Shown here piece after piece: positions 16,466 through 25,243 of a stretch of 64,000 nucleotides of DNA. The notes beneath the pieces are model-generated. The model was not told the origin of the DNA. It did no database searches and saw only the letters and a list, made by a program, of their open reading frames with translations. Numbering within the stretch: position 1 is the stretch's first letter; every line of letters begins with the position of its first letter. A program made the translations under genes and the position numbers. Location of the stretch: assembly GCF_002205895.1 (NCBI RefSeq), contig NZ_NJDE01000002.1:248001-312000 (forward strand). The letters are read 5' to 3'. The DNA is from Saccharibacillus sp. O23 (lineage in GTDB: Bacteria; Bacillota; Bacilli; Paenibacillales; Paenibacillaceae).

Positions 16466-16667
16466 GCTCTAACGGAACGAGACGACGCTTAGAGCCCGAT
16501 TTCGGACGTTTCAAAATCCTAACGGAACCAGATGACGCTTAGAGCGAAAAAACAGTCATTTTTCGCGATTTTCGGCCGGTTTTGCGATTCTAACGAATCT
16601 GTGTTCCGTTAGGATTCCAATGACCGCTCAGAGGCCGCTCTAACGAATCTACGATCCGTTAGAGCGG
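16466..16667. repeat. cluster of four REP-like palindromic units
   Basis: Four related elements of about 30 bp: 16466-16495, 16516-16545, 16586-16616 and 16635-16667. All contain CTAACGGAA or CTAACGAATC and most end in TTAGAGC or CGTTAGAGC, so each can fold into a hairpin. The last is the most perfect: CCGCTCTAACG against CGTTAGAGCGG. The first two share GACGCTTAGAGC. They are non-coding and lie directly downstream of the GH2 gene. They look like a dispersed genomic repeat family. Confidence 0.75.
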
Positions 16668-16943
16668 CTGAAGCGGCGGAGGTGGGGGGGCGGCGAGTTC
16701 GCTTCTCCGCCCGCACGATGTAGGAGCGCTGATCCTGCTGCTCCGATCCGAGAGGGATTGGAGCGGCTTCATGCTCGCGGCCGTTCGGATCGGAGCCGAA
16801 CCGCTAACGAGCGCGAAGCGGTCAAGCAGCCGAACCGCTGCCTTCTGGCCGATCTTCCTTCTAGCGGCCGGTGCGCCCGGAATCGCCGGAACGTCGAACC
16901 GCTCCGGCGTTCGAGCATCGTCGCGAACCGCTTAAAGCTCGAC

Positions 16944-16982
16944 AAAAAGCCGTACTCTTCAAACCGAAGAGTACGGCTTTTC
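16944..16982. terminator. perfect bidirectional terminator hairpin
   Basis: A 17-bp perfect inverted repeat, AAAAAGCCGTACTCTTC and its complement, around a 5-base loop. Both ends have A/T runs, so it can work on both strands, between the GH2 gene and the convergent oxidoreductase gene. Confidence 0.85.
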
Positions 16983-17279
16983 GATTTACCTTCGACGGTA
17001 TCCGTTCGTTGTCCGATACCGAACATTCTCGCTCGACATCAAGATCCGTCGATATCGAGACATGAAGTCTCGACATCTGCCATGACTGAATACGACATCC
17101 CGATGTCTCGTTCCGACTCGGCTGCCTAAGCCGGAGTCGCGACCCGAATACCTGCCGCCGAACCGAATTGAAACTCTAGCGCGAAGCTGATAGCTTGGCG
17201 TTATGAATCCATAAATCCATAGAGCTGCAAGGACATCGACTATCACGCTGTCGCGCCGGCACGCCCGATCAGCCTCGTA
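16983..17279. other. intergenic stretch with short hairpins
   Basis: No gene with a ribosome site was found. Short dyads such as GAGAC/GTCTC (near 17058-17072), ACATC/GATGT (near 17094-17106) and AAGCT/AGCTT (near 17183-17195) are present. The last, read on the minus strand, could be a weak terminator for the oxidoreductase gene. Confidence 0.35.
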
Positions 17280-19727
17280 TCACTCCTCCATCGTCGTCCG
17301 CTGAAACTCCGTCCGCTGCGGCGTATAAGGCTGGATCGGGACGTTGATCACGGAGATCGGGACTTCGAGCTGCTGGCCGGTCTGGATGCCGTAAGGCGTC
17401 TCGATCCGGTTGACCTTGAGCAGGTCTTCCACGCTCATGCCGTACTGCTCGGCGATGTAGCCGAGCGTCTCGCCGCTGGCGACGAGATGCGGCTTGCGCA
17501 GCTTCTCGATCCGGCAGGCCGACTGCTTGAACGTCGGCTGCTTGGACAGCGGATCGACGAAGTCGGCCGTCAGGTCGTTGGCGGCCTGATTGCTTTCCCA
17601 ACTGCCGAAATGGAACGGCACGAACACAAGGCCCGGCTGTACGGCGTCGCCGATCTTCGCCGGCACTTCGATCTGTCCGCGCGGGGACGCCACGCGCACG
17701 ACTTCGCCTTCGACGATGCCGAGTTCGCGGGCATCCTCGGTATTCACTTCGACGTAGCCGTGCGGAGCGGCGGCTTGCAGATAAGGCGAGCGCCCCGTCT
17801 TGGTGCGCGTATGCCAATGCCAGACGAGCCGGCCGGTCGTCAGCCACATCGGGAAGTCGCCGCCGGGCTGCTCGGACGGCGGGTTGTAGCGGGTCGCGTG
17901 CAGAATCGCGCGCCCGTCGGCCTTTTTGGCCGCGTATTCGTCGTGGGTCAGCGCGCGGCCGGTGAACTGATCTTTGGTGTAGCTCTGCGCGTAATCGGCA
18001 GAGGTATGGAATTTGAGGTCCTCGTACAGCCGGACCGTGCCTTCCGGGCGTTCCGCCGTCGCGGGCCAACGCAGGCCGTTATGCTGCTCCAGCAGATCGT
18101 AGGTCATTCCAGTCATGTCGCACGGACGGCCGCGCGAGACTTCTTTCCATTCTTCGAACGCTTCTTCCGGCGTCGAATAACCGATCAGCGGATTGCCGTC
18201 TTTGTCGCGGAAATCCATGCGTTTCGCGAAGTCGAGCAGAATGTCGAGGTCGGAACGCACGCCTTCCGGCGGCTCGACCGCTTGGCGCAGCAGATTGATG
18301 CGGCGGTCGGCGTTCTCCATCGTGCCGGTCTTCTCGCCCCACATGGCGGCGGGGAGGACCACGTCGGCGACTTTGGACGTTTCGGTCAGGAAATGGTCCT
18401 GCATGATCACGAACACTTTTTCCAATGCGGCTTTTGCCCGCTTGCGGTTGGGCAGGGACACGAGCGGATTCGTGCCGATATTCCAGAAGATGTCGATCTG
18501 ACCCTGTTCGATCATCTCGAGCTGTTCTTCGATGCCTTTTTCCGGACCGGCGGGCAGCTTCGATTCGTCCACGTTCCACAGCTTCGCCATCTCTTGCAGA
18601 TGCTGCGGGTTCATCGGATTGCGGTGCGCCGGATAGGTACCCACGCCGCCCGCCGTGCGGTTAGCGGACGAACTCGGCTGCCCCGCCATATGCAGCGGGC
18701 CGCAGCCCGGCTTGCCGATCAAGCCGCGCACCAGATGCATATTGTTGATCGCCACGCAGGCGGTCGTCGCGTCCGCGCTCTGGAACGCGCCCTGCAGCGT
18801 CGTCGTGACCAGCGAAGGCGTCTCGGACAGCATGCGGCCGGCTTCCCGCAGCGTCTCGACCGGAATGCCGGTGACTTCGGACGTGCGTTCCGGCGTCCAT
18901 TCGTCCAGCGCTTCGCGCATCCCGTCGAACCCGATCGTATGCTGCGCGATAAAGTCTTCGTCGGCGGATCCGTTGTCCAGCATCATCCGCAGCAGCCCGT
19001 TCAGCAGCGGCACGTTCGTGCCGGGACGAAGCTGCAAGTGCAGATCCGATCCGCGGACGGTCAGCGTTTTGCGCGGATCGACGGCGATGATGTACGGTTT
19101 GCCGGTGTGCGCTTTGCGGTCCATGATGCGTTCGTGCAGCACCGTGCCCGTCTCGGCGACGTTATGTCCGAACAGCATCAGCGTATCGGTCGCGTCGACG
19201 TCGTCGTACGAAGCCGGCGCGCCGTCCGCTCCGAACGATTGCAGCAGGCAGAATTCCGTCGTGGCCGTGCACAGCCGCGTATTGGCGTCGAGCAGATGCG
19301 TGCCGAGACCCGCGCGTCCGATCTTGGCGATCGTATAATAATCTTCGAGGAACGCTTGTCCGGTCGAATAGATCGAGATGCTGTTCGGTCCTTTGCTGCC
19401 CAACGCTTCTTTCATCTTGGCCGCGATCAGATCCATCGCTTCGTCCCATGTCGCGGGCACCAGTTCGCCGAGATCGTTGCGAATCAGCGGAGAGAGGAGG
19501 CGATCGGGACTGGCGTTGGCCTGCCACTGGTTTTCGCCTTTGGGTCCGAGCCGTCCGCGGTTAATAGAGTGGTTGCCGTTGCCGCGGATGCCGACGATCC
19601 GTTCGTCTTTGACCGCGATCTCGCAGCCGCAGCCCACCGAGCAGAGATTGCAGGTGCTGTATACCCAACGATCCACTTCGCCTTGACTGTAGACGTTCAT
19701 GTCGATGCGTTCTTTTTGCCAGCTCAT
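17280..19727 (-). CDS. molybdopterin oxidoreductase with C-terminal LysM domain
   Basis: An 815-residue member of the DMSO-reductase superfamily (formate dehydrogenase/assimilatory nitrate reductase-like). Residues 26-33 carry the first three iron-sulphur cysteines (C26, C29, C33), but the usual fourth, in a GRLCPKG-type motif, is replaced by Gly61 (GRLGPKG). Cys153 in NTRLC is the likely molybdenum ligand. DHFLTETSKVADVVLPA and the C-terminal dinucleotide-binding barrel (LTTGRLVWHWHT, VFVPFHFG) are present. After it, residues about 747-792 form a LysM domain (SGETLGYIAEQYGMSVEDLLK), odd for a protein with no signal or Tat peptide. ATG 19727 overlaps the stop of the partner gene by 4 bases. 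Substrate undetermined. Confidence 0.8.
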   Translation of the reverse strand: MSWQKERIDMNVYSQGEVDRWVYSTCNLCSVGCGCEIAVKDERIVGIRGNGNHSINRGRLGPKGENQWQANASPDRLLSPLIRNDLGELVPATWDEAMDLIAAKMKEALGSKGPNSISIYSTGQAFLEDYYTIAKIGRAGLGTHLLDANTRLCTATTEFCLLQSFGADGAPASYDDVDATDTLMLFGHNVAETGTVLHERIMDRKAHTGKPYIIAVDPRKTLTVRGSDLHLQLRPGTNVPLLNGLLRMMLDNGSADEDFIAQHTIGFDGMREALDEWTPERTSEVTGIPVETLREAGRMLSETPSLVTTTLQGAFQSADATTACVAINNMHLVRGLIGKPGCGPLHMAGQPSSSANRTAGGVGTYPAHRNPMNPQHLQEMAKLWNVDESKLPAGPEKGIEEQLEMIEQGQIDIFWNIGTNPLVSLPNRKRAKAALEKVFVIMQDHFLTETSKVADVVLPAAMWGEKTGTMENADRRINLLRQAVEPPEGVRSDLDILLDFAKRMDFRDKDGNPLIGYSTPEEAFEEWKEVSRGRPCDMTGMTYDLLEQHNGLRWPATAERPEGTVRLYEDLKFHTSADYAQSYTKDQFTGRALTHDEYAAKKADGRAILHATRYNPPSEQPGGDFPMWLTTGRLVWHWHTRTKTGRSPYLQAAAPHGYVEVNTEDARELGIVEGEVVRVASPRGQIEVPAKIGDAVQPGLVFVPFHFGSWESNQAANDLTADFVDPLSKQPTFKQSACRIEKLRKPHLVASGETLGYIAEQYGMSVEDLLKVNRIETPYGIQTGQQLEVPISVINVPIQPYTPQRTEFQRTTMEE

Positions 19728-20155
19728 CGCACGCCTCCCGTTTGCGGCCGGTACAATGCGGGTACTACATATTTGCTCGCATCGTGGCCGTACGTTTCTT
19801 CGATTTCCGCCGCCGCTTTTTTCAAGGTCTTTTTGATGCCGGGAAAACGGTTCTCCAGCTTGGCCGCTTCTTCCGAATCTTCGTGATCCATCCAATCGAC
19901 CGCCCGCAGCCAAGCGCGAAACGTCGATTCGACGATCTCGTCGTTCAAGTAGACGACCGAACAGTCTTTTTTGAAGTCTTCCAGTTTCGGTTCGTTCTGT
20001 TCCAATGCAGGCAGGAGCCGGTTCAGCGCTTCCTGTTCCTCTTCCAATGCCGTGCGAAACAAGACAACGAGCGGGTGACTCATCTGTGCGGTTTCTGTCA
20101 GCGTCGTTTCGACTTCGCCGAGCACTTCGGCAAAAAGGGCATGCAATCTGCTCAT
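19724..20155 (-). CDS. small partner protein of the oxidoreductase
   Basis: A 143-residue acidic, helix-rich cytoplasmic protein with no motif I recognise. ATG 20155 has CAGGAGGAG upstream; the longer open frame to 20248 lacks a ribosome site. Its stop overlaps the start of the molybdopterin oxidoreductase (ATGA overlap), so the two are translationally coupled and presumably work together, for example as a subunit or assembly chaperone like the small helical proteins that mature molybdoenzymes. That role is inference. Confidence 0.65.
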   Translation of the reverse strand: MSRLHALFAEVLGEVETTLTETAQMSHPLVVLFRTALEEEQEALNRLLPALEQNEPKLEDFKKDCSVVYLNDEIVESTFRAWLRAVDWMDHEDSEEAAKLENRFPGIKKTLKKAAAEIEETYGHDASKYVVPALYRPQTGGVR

Positions 20156-20314
20156 GAGACTCCTCCTGTTCGGCTTGCGTTTATGCACAACATTACATAC
20201 CCGTCTTCGCATTTTCGTTAACAAAGACGCGATCTCGTTCGGCTGCACCGATTCTCGGCAGAGTATGGAAAGATAGGGCGACGCCGAAAGACATTTATTT
20301 CTGCTTGCGAATCA

Positions 20315-20348
20315 GCATATGTATGCGATATATTGCATGTAGAACATG
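20315..20348. promoter_or_regulatory. dyad cluster, candidate GntR operator
   Basis: GCATA/TATGC (20315-20326) and CATGT/ACATG (20336-20348) are perfect short inverted repeats, overlapping an AT-rich promoter-like stretch 55-90 bases upstream of the GntR gene and between it and the divergent oxidoreductase operon. Confidence 0.4.
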
Positions 20349-20403
20349 TAGGAAGTGAAGATTCGATCATGATCTTTAACCGGTTAATAAAGGAGGACGT
20401 TCG

Positions 20404-21069
20404 TTGCCGATTCCCAAAGATTTTGCCGCGCCTGCGCGAACGACGGCCAAAGAACGGGCATTCTCGCAGATTCAGCGCTGGATTATCGACGGAACGCTGC
20501 AGCCCGGAGAGAAACTGCTCGAAGCGGAATTGAGCGAGACGTTGGGCGTAAGCCGGACCCCGGTGCGCGAAGCTTTTCAACTGCTGGAGATGAGAGGGCT
20601 CGTCGCGACTTACCCCGGCAGAGAGACCCGAGTCACGCAGATCGAGAAGAAAGACATTTTCAAACTGTATTCGACGCTTGCCGCGCTTCACGCGCTCGCT
20701 GCGGAAGTGGCGGCCGAGACCATCGACGCGCAGCGGATCGAACGTCTCCGAGAGCTGAACGCGGAGTTCGAAGAAGCCGTCGAGAACAGTCGGGTTTACC
20801 GGGCGATGGAGGCGGACGAGCAATTTCACCGTTTGATCGTCGAAGCATCGGATAATCCGTACACGCTGAGCTTCAGCGACTCGCTTCAGATTCATATTCG
20901 CCGTTTCAAATACGTGTTTCTCAAGCAGCATATGGATTCGACGCAAGCGTCCGTCCAAGAACATCTTCGGATCATCGAAGCGTTCGAGCAGCGGCATGCC
21001 GCCAAAGCCGGCGAAGCCATGAAACAGAATTTGATCCGCCCGATGCGCGAGTTGGAACGTCTGCTCTAA
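20404..21069 (+). CDS. GntR-family regulator, FCD subfamily
   Basis: A 221-residue regulator: winged helix in residues about 12-78 (AFSQIQRWIIDGTLQPGEKLLEAELSETLGVSRTPVREAFQLLEMRGLV) and an all-helical FCD ligand domain behind it (conserved D/H residues in MEADEQFHRLIVEAS and EHLRIIEAF). FCD regulators sense organic acids. TTG 20404 is used, after AAAGGAGG. It is 54 bases ahead of ilvD and divergent from the oxidoreductase operon, so either could be its target. Confidence 0.9.
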   Translation: MPIPKDFAAPARTTAKERAFSQIQRWIIDGTLQPGEKLLEAELSETLGVSRTPVREAFQLLEMRGLVATYPGRETRVTQIEKKDIFKLYSTLAALHALAAEVAAETIDAQRIERLRELNAEFEEAVENSRVYRAMEADEQFHRLIVEASDNPYTLSFSDSLQIHIRRFKYVFLKQHMDSTQASVQEHLRIIEAFEQRHAAKAGEAMKQNLIRPMRELERLL

Positions 21070-21123
21070 ATTCGGCTTTTCCCGAATGAATCTAACCTCA
21101 CCTACAGACAGGAGCGAACCTCA

Positions 21124-22824
21124 ATGGAATCGAACACGAACAAAGGCAAAGATCTGCGGATCCGCAGCAAAGTCATCAGCGAGGGAGCGAATCGGGTTCC
21201 GAACCGGGCGATGCTTCGAGCGGTCGGATTTACCGACGAAGACTTCAAGAAACCGATGATCGGGGTAGCCAGCACATGGAGCGAAGTGACGCCGTGCAAC
21301 ATGCATATCAACGATCTGGCCTTCAGCGCCAAAAAAGGGGTCAAAGACAGCGGCGGCGCGCCGCTCGTGTTCAACACGATTACCGTATCCGACGGCATCT
21401 CGATGGGGCACGAAGGCATGCTGTTCTCGCTGCCGAGCCGCGAAGCGATCGCCGACTCGATCGAGATCGTGACGGGAGCCGAACGTTTCGACGGACTGGT
21501 GGCGGTAGGCGGCTGCGACAAGAATACGCCGGCCTGCCTGATGGCGATCGGCCGGATGAACCTGCCCGCGGTCTACGTCTACGGCGGCACGATCCAACCG
21601 GGCATTCTGGACGGCAAAAAGATCGATATCGTCTCCGCGTTCGAAGCGGTCGGCCAATATCAAGAAGGCCGCATGACCGACGAAGAATTGAAAAAGGTCG
21701 AATGCAGCGCTTGTCCGGGTCCCGGCGCGTGCGGCGGCATGTATACGGCCAACACGATGGCGGCTTCGGCCGAAGCGATGGGCATGAGCCTGCCGGGTTC
21801 GTCTTCGACGCCGGCGATCTCGGCCGGCAAAGCGGAAGAATGCGAACGCGCCGGCGCGGCGGTCATCAACCTGCTGGAACAAGGCATCTATCCGCGCGAC
21901 ATCATGACCAAAAAAGCGTTCGAAAACGCGATCACCGTCGTGATGGCGCTCGGCGGTTCGACGAACGCGTTCTTGCACCTGCTCGCGATGGCGCATTCGG
22001 TCGAAGTCGATCTGACGCTGGACGATTTCGAGCGCATCCGTCAGAACGTTCCGCATCTGGCGGATCTGAAGCCGAGCGGCGCGCACGTCATGCAGGATCT
22101 GAACGATATCGGCGGCGTGCCGGGCGTCATGAAACTGCTGCTCGAACGCGGACTGCTGCACGGCGACTGCATGACGGTAACGGGTCGCACGCTGGCGGAG
22201 AATCTCGCGGATATGCCGTCTCTGGAAGAAGGGCAGGATATCATCCGCTCGTTCGACAATCCGCTTAAGCCGAGCGGTCCGCTCGTGGTACTGCGAGGCA
22301 ATCTGGCTCCGGACGGAGCGGTCGCCAAGATGTCCGGCATGAAAAAGTCCCGCTTTACCGGACCGGCGAAAGTTTATGACAGCGAAGATGCCGCGACGGA
22401 AGCGATTATGAAAGACGAGATCCAAAAAGGCGACGTGCTGGTCATCCGCTACTGCGGACCGAAAGGCGGACCGGGCATGCCGGAAATGCTGTCCGTGACC
22501 GCGATGATCGTCGGCAAAGGCTTGGGCGGCGAAGTGGCGCTCATGACGGACGGACGTTTCTCCGGCGGTTCGCACGGCTTCGTCGTCGGCCACGTTTCGC
22601 CGGAAGCGCAGGTCGGCGGACCGATCGGGCTGCTGCGGACGGGCGATATGGTGACGTTTGACAGCGAAAGCCGGGAGATCACGATGGAAGTTTCCGAGGA
22701 AGAATTGGCCGCGCGCGCGGCCGCTTGGACGCAGCCGCCGCTCAAGTTCTCTTCCGGCGTGCTCGCCAAATACGCGCATCTGGTCTCTTCCGCTTCCAAA
22801 GGCGCCGTAACCGATCTGTTCTGA
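21124..22824 (+). CDS. ilvD: dihydroxy-acid dehydratase
   Basis: A 566-residue enzyme that dehydrates 2,3-dihydroxy acids to 2-oxo acids in isoleucine and valine synthesis. Iron-sulphur ligands are visible in [16 protein letters not shown] and [19 protein letters not shown], and [10 protein letters not shown] carries the catalytic serine. The length is normal. ATG 21124 follows ACAGGAGCGAACCTC. No other ilv gene is near and there is no T-box leader; the gap to gntR is only 54 bases, so it may be co-transcribed with the regulator. A sugar-acid dehydratase of the same family is the main alternative, but the sequence reads as standard IlvD. Confidence 0.9.
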   Translation: MESNTNKGKDLRIRSKVISEGANRVPNRAMLRAVGFTDEDFKKPMIGVASTWSEVTPCNMHINDLAFSAKKGVKDSGGAPLVFNTITVSDGISMGHEGMLFSLPSREAIADSIEIVTGAERFDGLVAVGGCDKNTPACLMAIGRMNLPAVYVYGGTIQPGILDGKKIDIVSAFEAVGQYQEGRMTDEELKKVECSACPGPGACGGMYTANTMAASAEAMGMSLPGSSSTPAISAGKAEECERAGAAVINLLEQGIYPRDIMTKKAFENAITVVMALGGSTNAFLHLLAMAHSVEVDLTLDDFERIRQNVPHLADLKPSGAHVMQDLNDIGGVPGVMKLLLERGLLHGDCMTVTGRTLAENLADMPSLEEGQDIIRSFDNPLKPSGPLVVLRGNLAPDGAVAKMSGMKKSRFTGPAKVYDSEDAATEAIMKDEIQKGDVLVIRYCGPKGGPGMPEMLSVTAMIVGKGLGGEVALMTDGRFSGGSHGFVVGHVSPEAQVGGPIGLLRTGDMVTFDSESREITMEVSEEELAARAAAWTQPPLKFSSGVLAKYAHLVSSASKGAVTDLF

Positions 22825-22850
22825 TTCGGGAAACGGGCAGAAGAGAAAGG

Positions 22851-23453
22851 ATGAATGAATTGAACAAGACGGAAAAAGAAAAAGCGGCCGAAGGGCTGCT
22901 GTACGACAACAACAACGATCCGCAGCTCGTGCGCGAGCGGTTGTACTGCAAATCGCTGTGCTTCGAGTATAACCAACTGAGTCCGCTGAAGCTTGCCGAA
23001 CGCGAAGAACTGATCCGTAAGATCGTCGCCCGGGCGGACGGCCCGTTCTTGATCGAGCAGCCGTTCTACTGCGATCAAGGCTACAATATCGAGTTGGGGA
23101 GCAATTTCTTCGCCAATCATAATCTGATCATTCTGGACGCGGCGAAAGTGAAATTCGGCGAGAACGTCTTTATCGGACCGAACTGCGGGTTCTATACCGC
23201 CGGCCATCCGCTCGACGTCGAGCAGCGCAATCAAGGATTGGAGTATGCGTATCCGATCACCGTCGGCGACAACGTCTGGTTCGGCGGCAGCGTCGTCGTG
23301 CTGCCGGGCGTAACGATCGGCGCAGGCAGCGTGATCGGCGCGGGCAGCGTCGTGAATCGCGATATTCCTCCGGGCGTGGTCGCCGCGGGCAATCCGTGCC
23401 GGGTGATTCGCGAGATTACGGACGAAGACCGCAGCCGGTACAAACGAGGATAG
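22851..23453 (+). CDS. maltose/galactoside O-acetyltransferase-like protein
   Basis: A 200-residue left-handed beta-helix acetyltransferase. The N-terminal Mac domain (EKEKAAEGLLYDNNNDPQLVRERLYCK) and hexapeptide repeats (ITVGDNVWFGGSVVVLPGVTIGAGSVIGAGSVV) match Maa/LacA proteins, which transfer acetyl from acetyl-CoA to sugars. The catalytic His is in YTAGHPLD. The start is either ATG 22851 or TTG 22860 in the same frame; AGAAGAGAAAGG lies just ahead. It follows ilvD after 26 bases, so they are probably co-transcribed, though the functions are unrelated. Confidence 0.85.
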   Translation: MNELNKTEKEKAAEGLLYDNNNDPQLVRERLYCKSLCFEYNQLSPLKLAEREELIRKIVARADGPFLIEQPFYCDQGYNIELGSNFFANHNLIILDAAKVKFGENVFIGPNCGFYTAGHPLDVEQRNQGLEYAYPITVGDNVWFGGSVVVLPGVTIGAGSVIGAGSVVNRDIPPGVVAAGNPCRVIREITDEDRSRYKRG

Positions 23454-23480
23454 AAGGTTACAGCAAGTTCTATGCCCAAC

Positions 23481-23521
23481 AAGCGGCGCGAACCGGACCA
23501 ATCCGGACGCGCCGCTTTTTT
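23481..23521 (+). terminator. intrinsic terminator
   Basis: AAGCGGCGCG pairs with CGCGCCGCTT and the inner CCGGA with TCCGG, followed by a T run. It closes the ilvD-acetyltransferase unit. Confidence 0.85.
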
Positions 23522-23659
23522 GTCGTGCGGACGCCGATTTCTTTTTCGCCGATCGGATGCTTGACATGAAACGCGTTCCACGTCGTATCCTGTGATCAAC
23601 ACTTAATAAAGGATATTTATGAAGTCGAAAAACAGATAACGGGAGCGAGGAGAAATAGC

Positions 23660-24475
23660 ATGTTTAAACTGGTGGTCAGCGATCTCGACGGTACGTTTTT
23701 GAATAGCGAAGGCGCATTCGATCGAACGCGGTTCTCGAAAGTCTACGAGGAAATGAAACATCTCGGCATTGCGTTCGCGGCGTGTACGGGCAAACAATGC
23801 GAGCGGGTCGAGGAACTGTTCGAAGGATTCGAAGGCATCTGGATTCTCGGCGACAGCGCGACCCGGATCAAGCGGGACGGCGAAGTGGTGCAGGAATTCG
23901 CGCTGGCGCGCGATCTGGCGCTTCGGTCGATCGAGCGGATCGAAGCTTTCGATCCGAATCTGGTCGTCATCGCCTGCACCGGCCGTGCCGCTTACGTCAG
24001 CGAACGGATCTCGGACGAACACTACGCGTTGGTCAAACGTTCGTATCGCGAAGTGCTGAAGACGGCGGCGTTCGACGCTATTCCGGGCGAATTCGTCAAA
24101 GTCACCGTATACGACGACGAAGGTCGAAGCGCGGAATTGCGCCGCCGCGTCGAAGAAGAGTTAGCCGGCCGATTGTACATCGTCGATTCGGAACCGCGTT
24201 GGTTGGATATTACGGCGCTCGGCACGCACAAAGGCGAGACGGTCAAACGGCTGCAAGAACGTTTAGGCGTCACGCGGGAAGAAACGATCAGTTTCGGCGA
24301 CGGCGAGAACGACGTGGAACTGATGGAGATCGCGGAATTCAGCTTCGCGATGTCCAACGGCTGCGAGAATACCCGAGCGGCGGCCGCTTTTGTCGCCAAG
24401 TCCAACGACGAAGACGGCGTGCTGCTGACGATCGAGAAGATGATGCGGCTGCAAAATCGGATGCAGGCTTGGTAG
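23660..24475 (+). CDS. HAD-superfamily Cof-type phosphatase
   Basis: A 271-residue cytoplasmic hydrolase of HAD subfamily IIB. Motif I is VVSDLDGTFL (Asp nucleophile), motif II AACTGK, motif III lysine in THKGETVKRL, motif IV SFGDGENDVELM. Cof-type phosphatases act on sugar phosphates, pyridoxal phosphate or FMN; the substrate is not deducible. ATG 23660 follows GGAGCGAGGAGAAATAG. The upstream gene ends in a terminator, so it has its own promoter. Confidence 0.9.
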   Translation: MFKLVVSDLDGTFLNSEGAFDRTRFSKVYEEMKHLGIAFAACTGKQCERVEELFEGFEGIWILGDSATRIKRDGEVVQEFALARDLALRSIERIEAFDPNLVVIACTGRAAYVSERISDEHYALVKRSYREVLKTAAFDAIPGEFVKVTVYDDEGRSAELRRRVEEELAGRLYIVDSEPRWLDITALGTHKGETVKRLQERLGVTREETISFGDGENDVELMEIAEFSFAMSNGCENTRAAAAFVAKSNDEDGVLLTIEKMMRLQNRMQAW

Positions 24476-24575
24476 ATGACGGGCAGGCGGATAGAACTTT
24501 GAAACCCTTTGAAGAGGAACGTACGTTTGTTATACTGAACAGAAGACCTAACCTCGGAAAAGGAAGGGAAAACGA

Positions 24576-24932
24576 ATGGACAAACAGCAGTTGATCGAAC
24601 ATTGCCTGACGTATGCGGGCGCGTACGAAGATTACCCGTTCGACGAGACTTGGACGGTAATGCGGCACGGCGGCAACAAAAAGTCGTTCGCGTTCATCTA
24701 TACCCGGGGCGGCCGCGACTGCGCGAATCTTAAATGCGATCCGATGCGGGCCGCGATGCTGCGCGATCTGCACGAAGAGATCATGCCGGGCTATCATATG
24801 AACAAAGAACACTGGAATACGGTTATGCTGGACGGCAAGCTGGAAGACGAAGACATTTTCGATCTGGTGCGGCACAGCTTCGAATTGACGCGGCCGAAGA
24901 TTCGCAACAAACGCGCGGCGGACGATTTTTAG
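24576..24932 (+). CDS. MmcQ/YjbR family protein
   Basis: A 118-residue single-domain protein with the CyaY-like fold of the MmcQ/YjbR family. The pattern LIEHCLTYAGAYEDYPFDETWTVMRHGG, FAFIYTRGG, NLKCDPMRAAMLRDLHEEIMPGYHMNKEHWNTVMLDG is characteristic. Members are annotated as double-wing DNA-binding proteins, though the role is poorly known. ATG 24576 follows AAAGGAAGGGAAAACGA. A TATACT at about 24532-24537 may be its -10. Confidence 0.85.
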   Translation: MDKQQLIEHCLTYAGAYEDYPFDETWTVMRHGGNKKSFAFIYTRGGRDCANLKCDPMRAAMLRDLHEEIMPGYHMNKEHWNTVMLDGKLEDEDIFDLVRHSFELTRPKIRNKRAADDF

Positions 24933-25025
24933 AAAAAGCGGCGCGGTCCGATTCTACGAATTCACGAACGTCTCTTGCGGGTTATGTAGGGTAAAGAGCG
25001 CGGAAGTGAGGAAGGAGGATGCGGA

Positions 25026-25172
25026 ATGAAGAAAGCATGGGGCATTCTGATCGGCATCGGGCTGTTGACGTTTGCCGTAGGCTGCGGTTCGGACAACGAC
25101 GACCATGACGGCATGGATATGGACGACGCGGAACATCAGCAGATGGACGATAACGATAACGACGGGGATTGA
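25026..25172 (+). CDS. 48-residue Asp-rich lipoprotein
   Basis: ATG 25026 with GGAAGGAGGATGCGGA directly ahead gives a 48-residue product: a signal peptide MKKAWGILIGIGLLTFAVGC with lipobox FAVGC (Cys20), then a tail almost entirely of Asp, His, Met, Glu and Asn (DNDDHDGMDMDD, HQQMDDNDNDGD). It should be anchored outside the membrane and the tail is well suited to loose metal binding. A strong terminator follows 30 bases later, so it is a complete monocistronic gene. Function unknown. Confidence 0.75.
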   Translation: MKKAWGILIGIGLLTFAVGCGSDNDDHDGMDMDDAEHQQMDDNDNDGD

Positions 25173-25202
25173 ACCGGTTCCGTTCGGCGGAATCGCGAGG
25201 GG

Positions 25203-25230
25203 AAGCGCACGTTCGAGCGTGCGCTTTTTT
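25203..25230 (+). terminator. intrinsic terminator
   Basis: AAGCGCACG pairs with CGTGCGCTT around a 6-base loop and a T run follows. It serves the small lipoprotein and may also act on the opposite strand for the AraC gene. Confidence 0.85.
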
Positions 25231-25243
25231 GCGTTGTCCGCTT

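Noticed and set aside
16424-17279. CRISPR array or small RNA in the long gap with repeats
   Set aside because: Units are palindromic, unequal in spacing and differ in sequence; no regular spacers and no cas genes are present.
17487-19886. 799-codon plus-strand frame opposite the molybdopterin oxidoreductase
   Set aside because: Arg/His-rich shadow translation of a GC-rich gene; no ribosome site and no domain.
21070-21123. T-box or attenuator leader for ilvD
   Set aside because: The gap is only 54 bases and holds no hairpin series or tRNA-binding motif.
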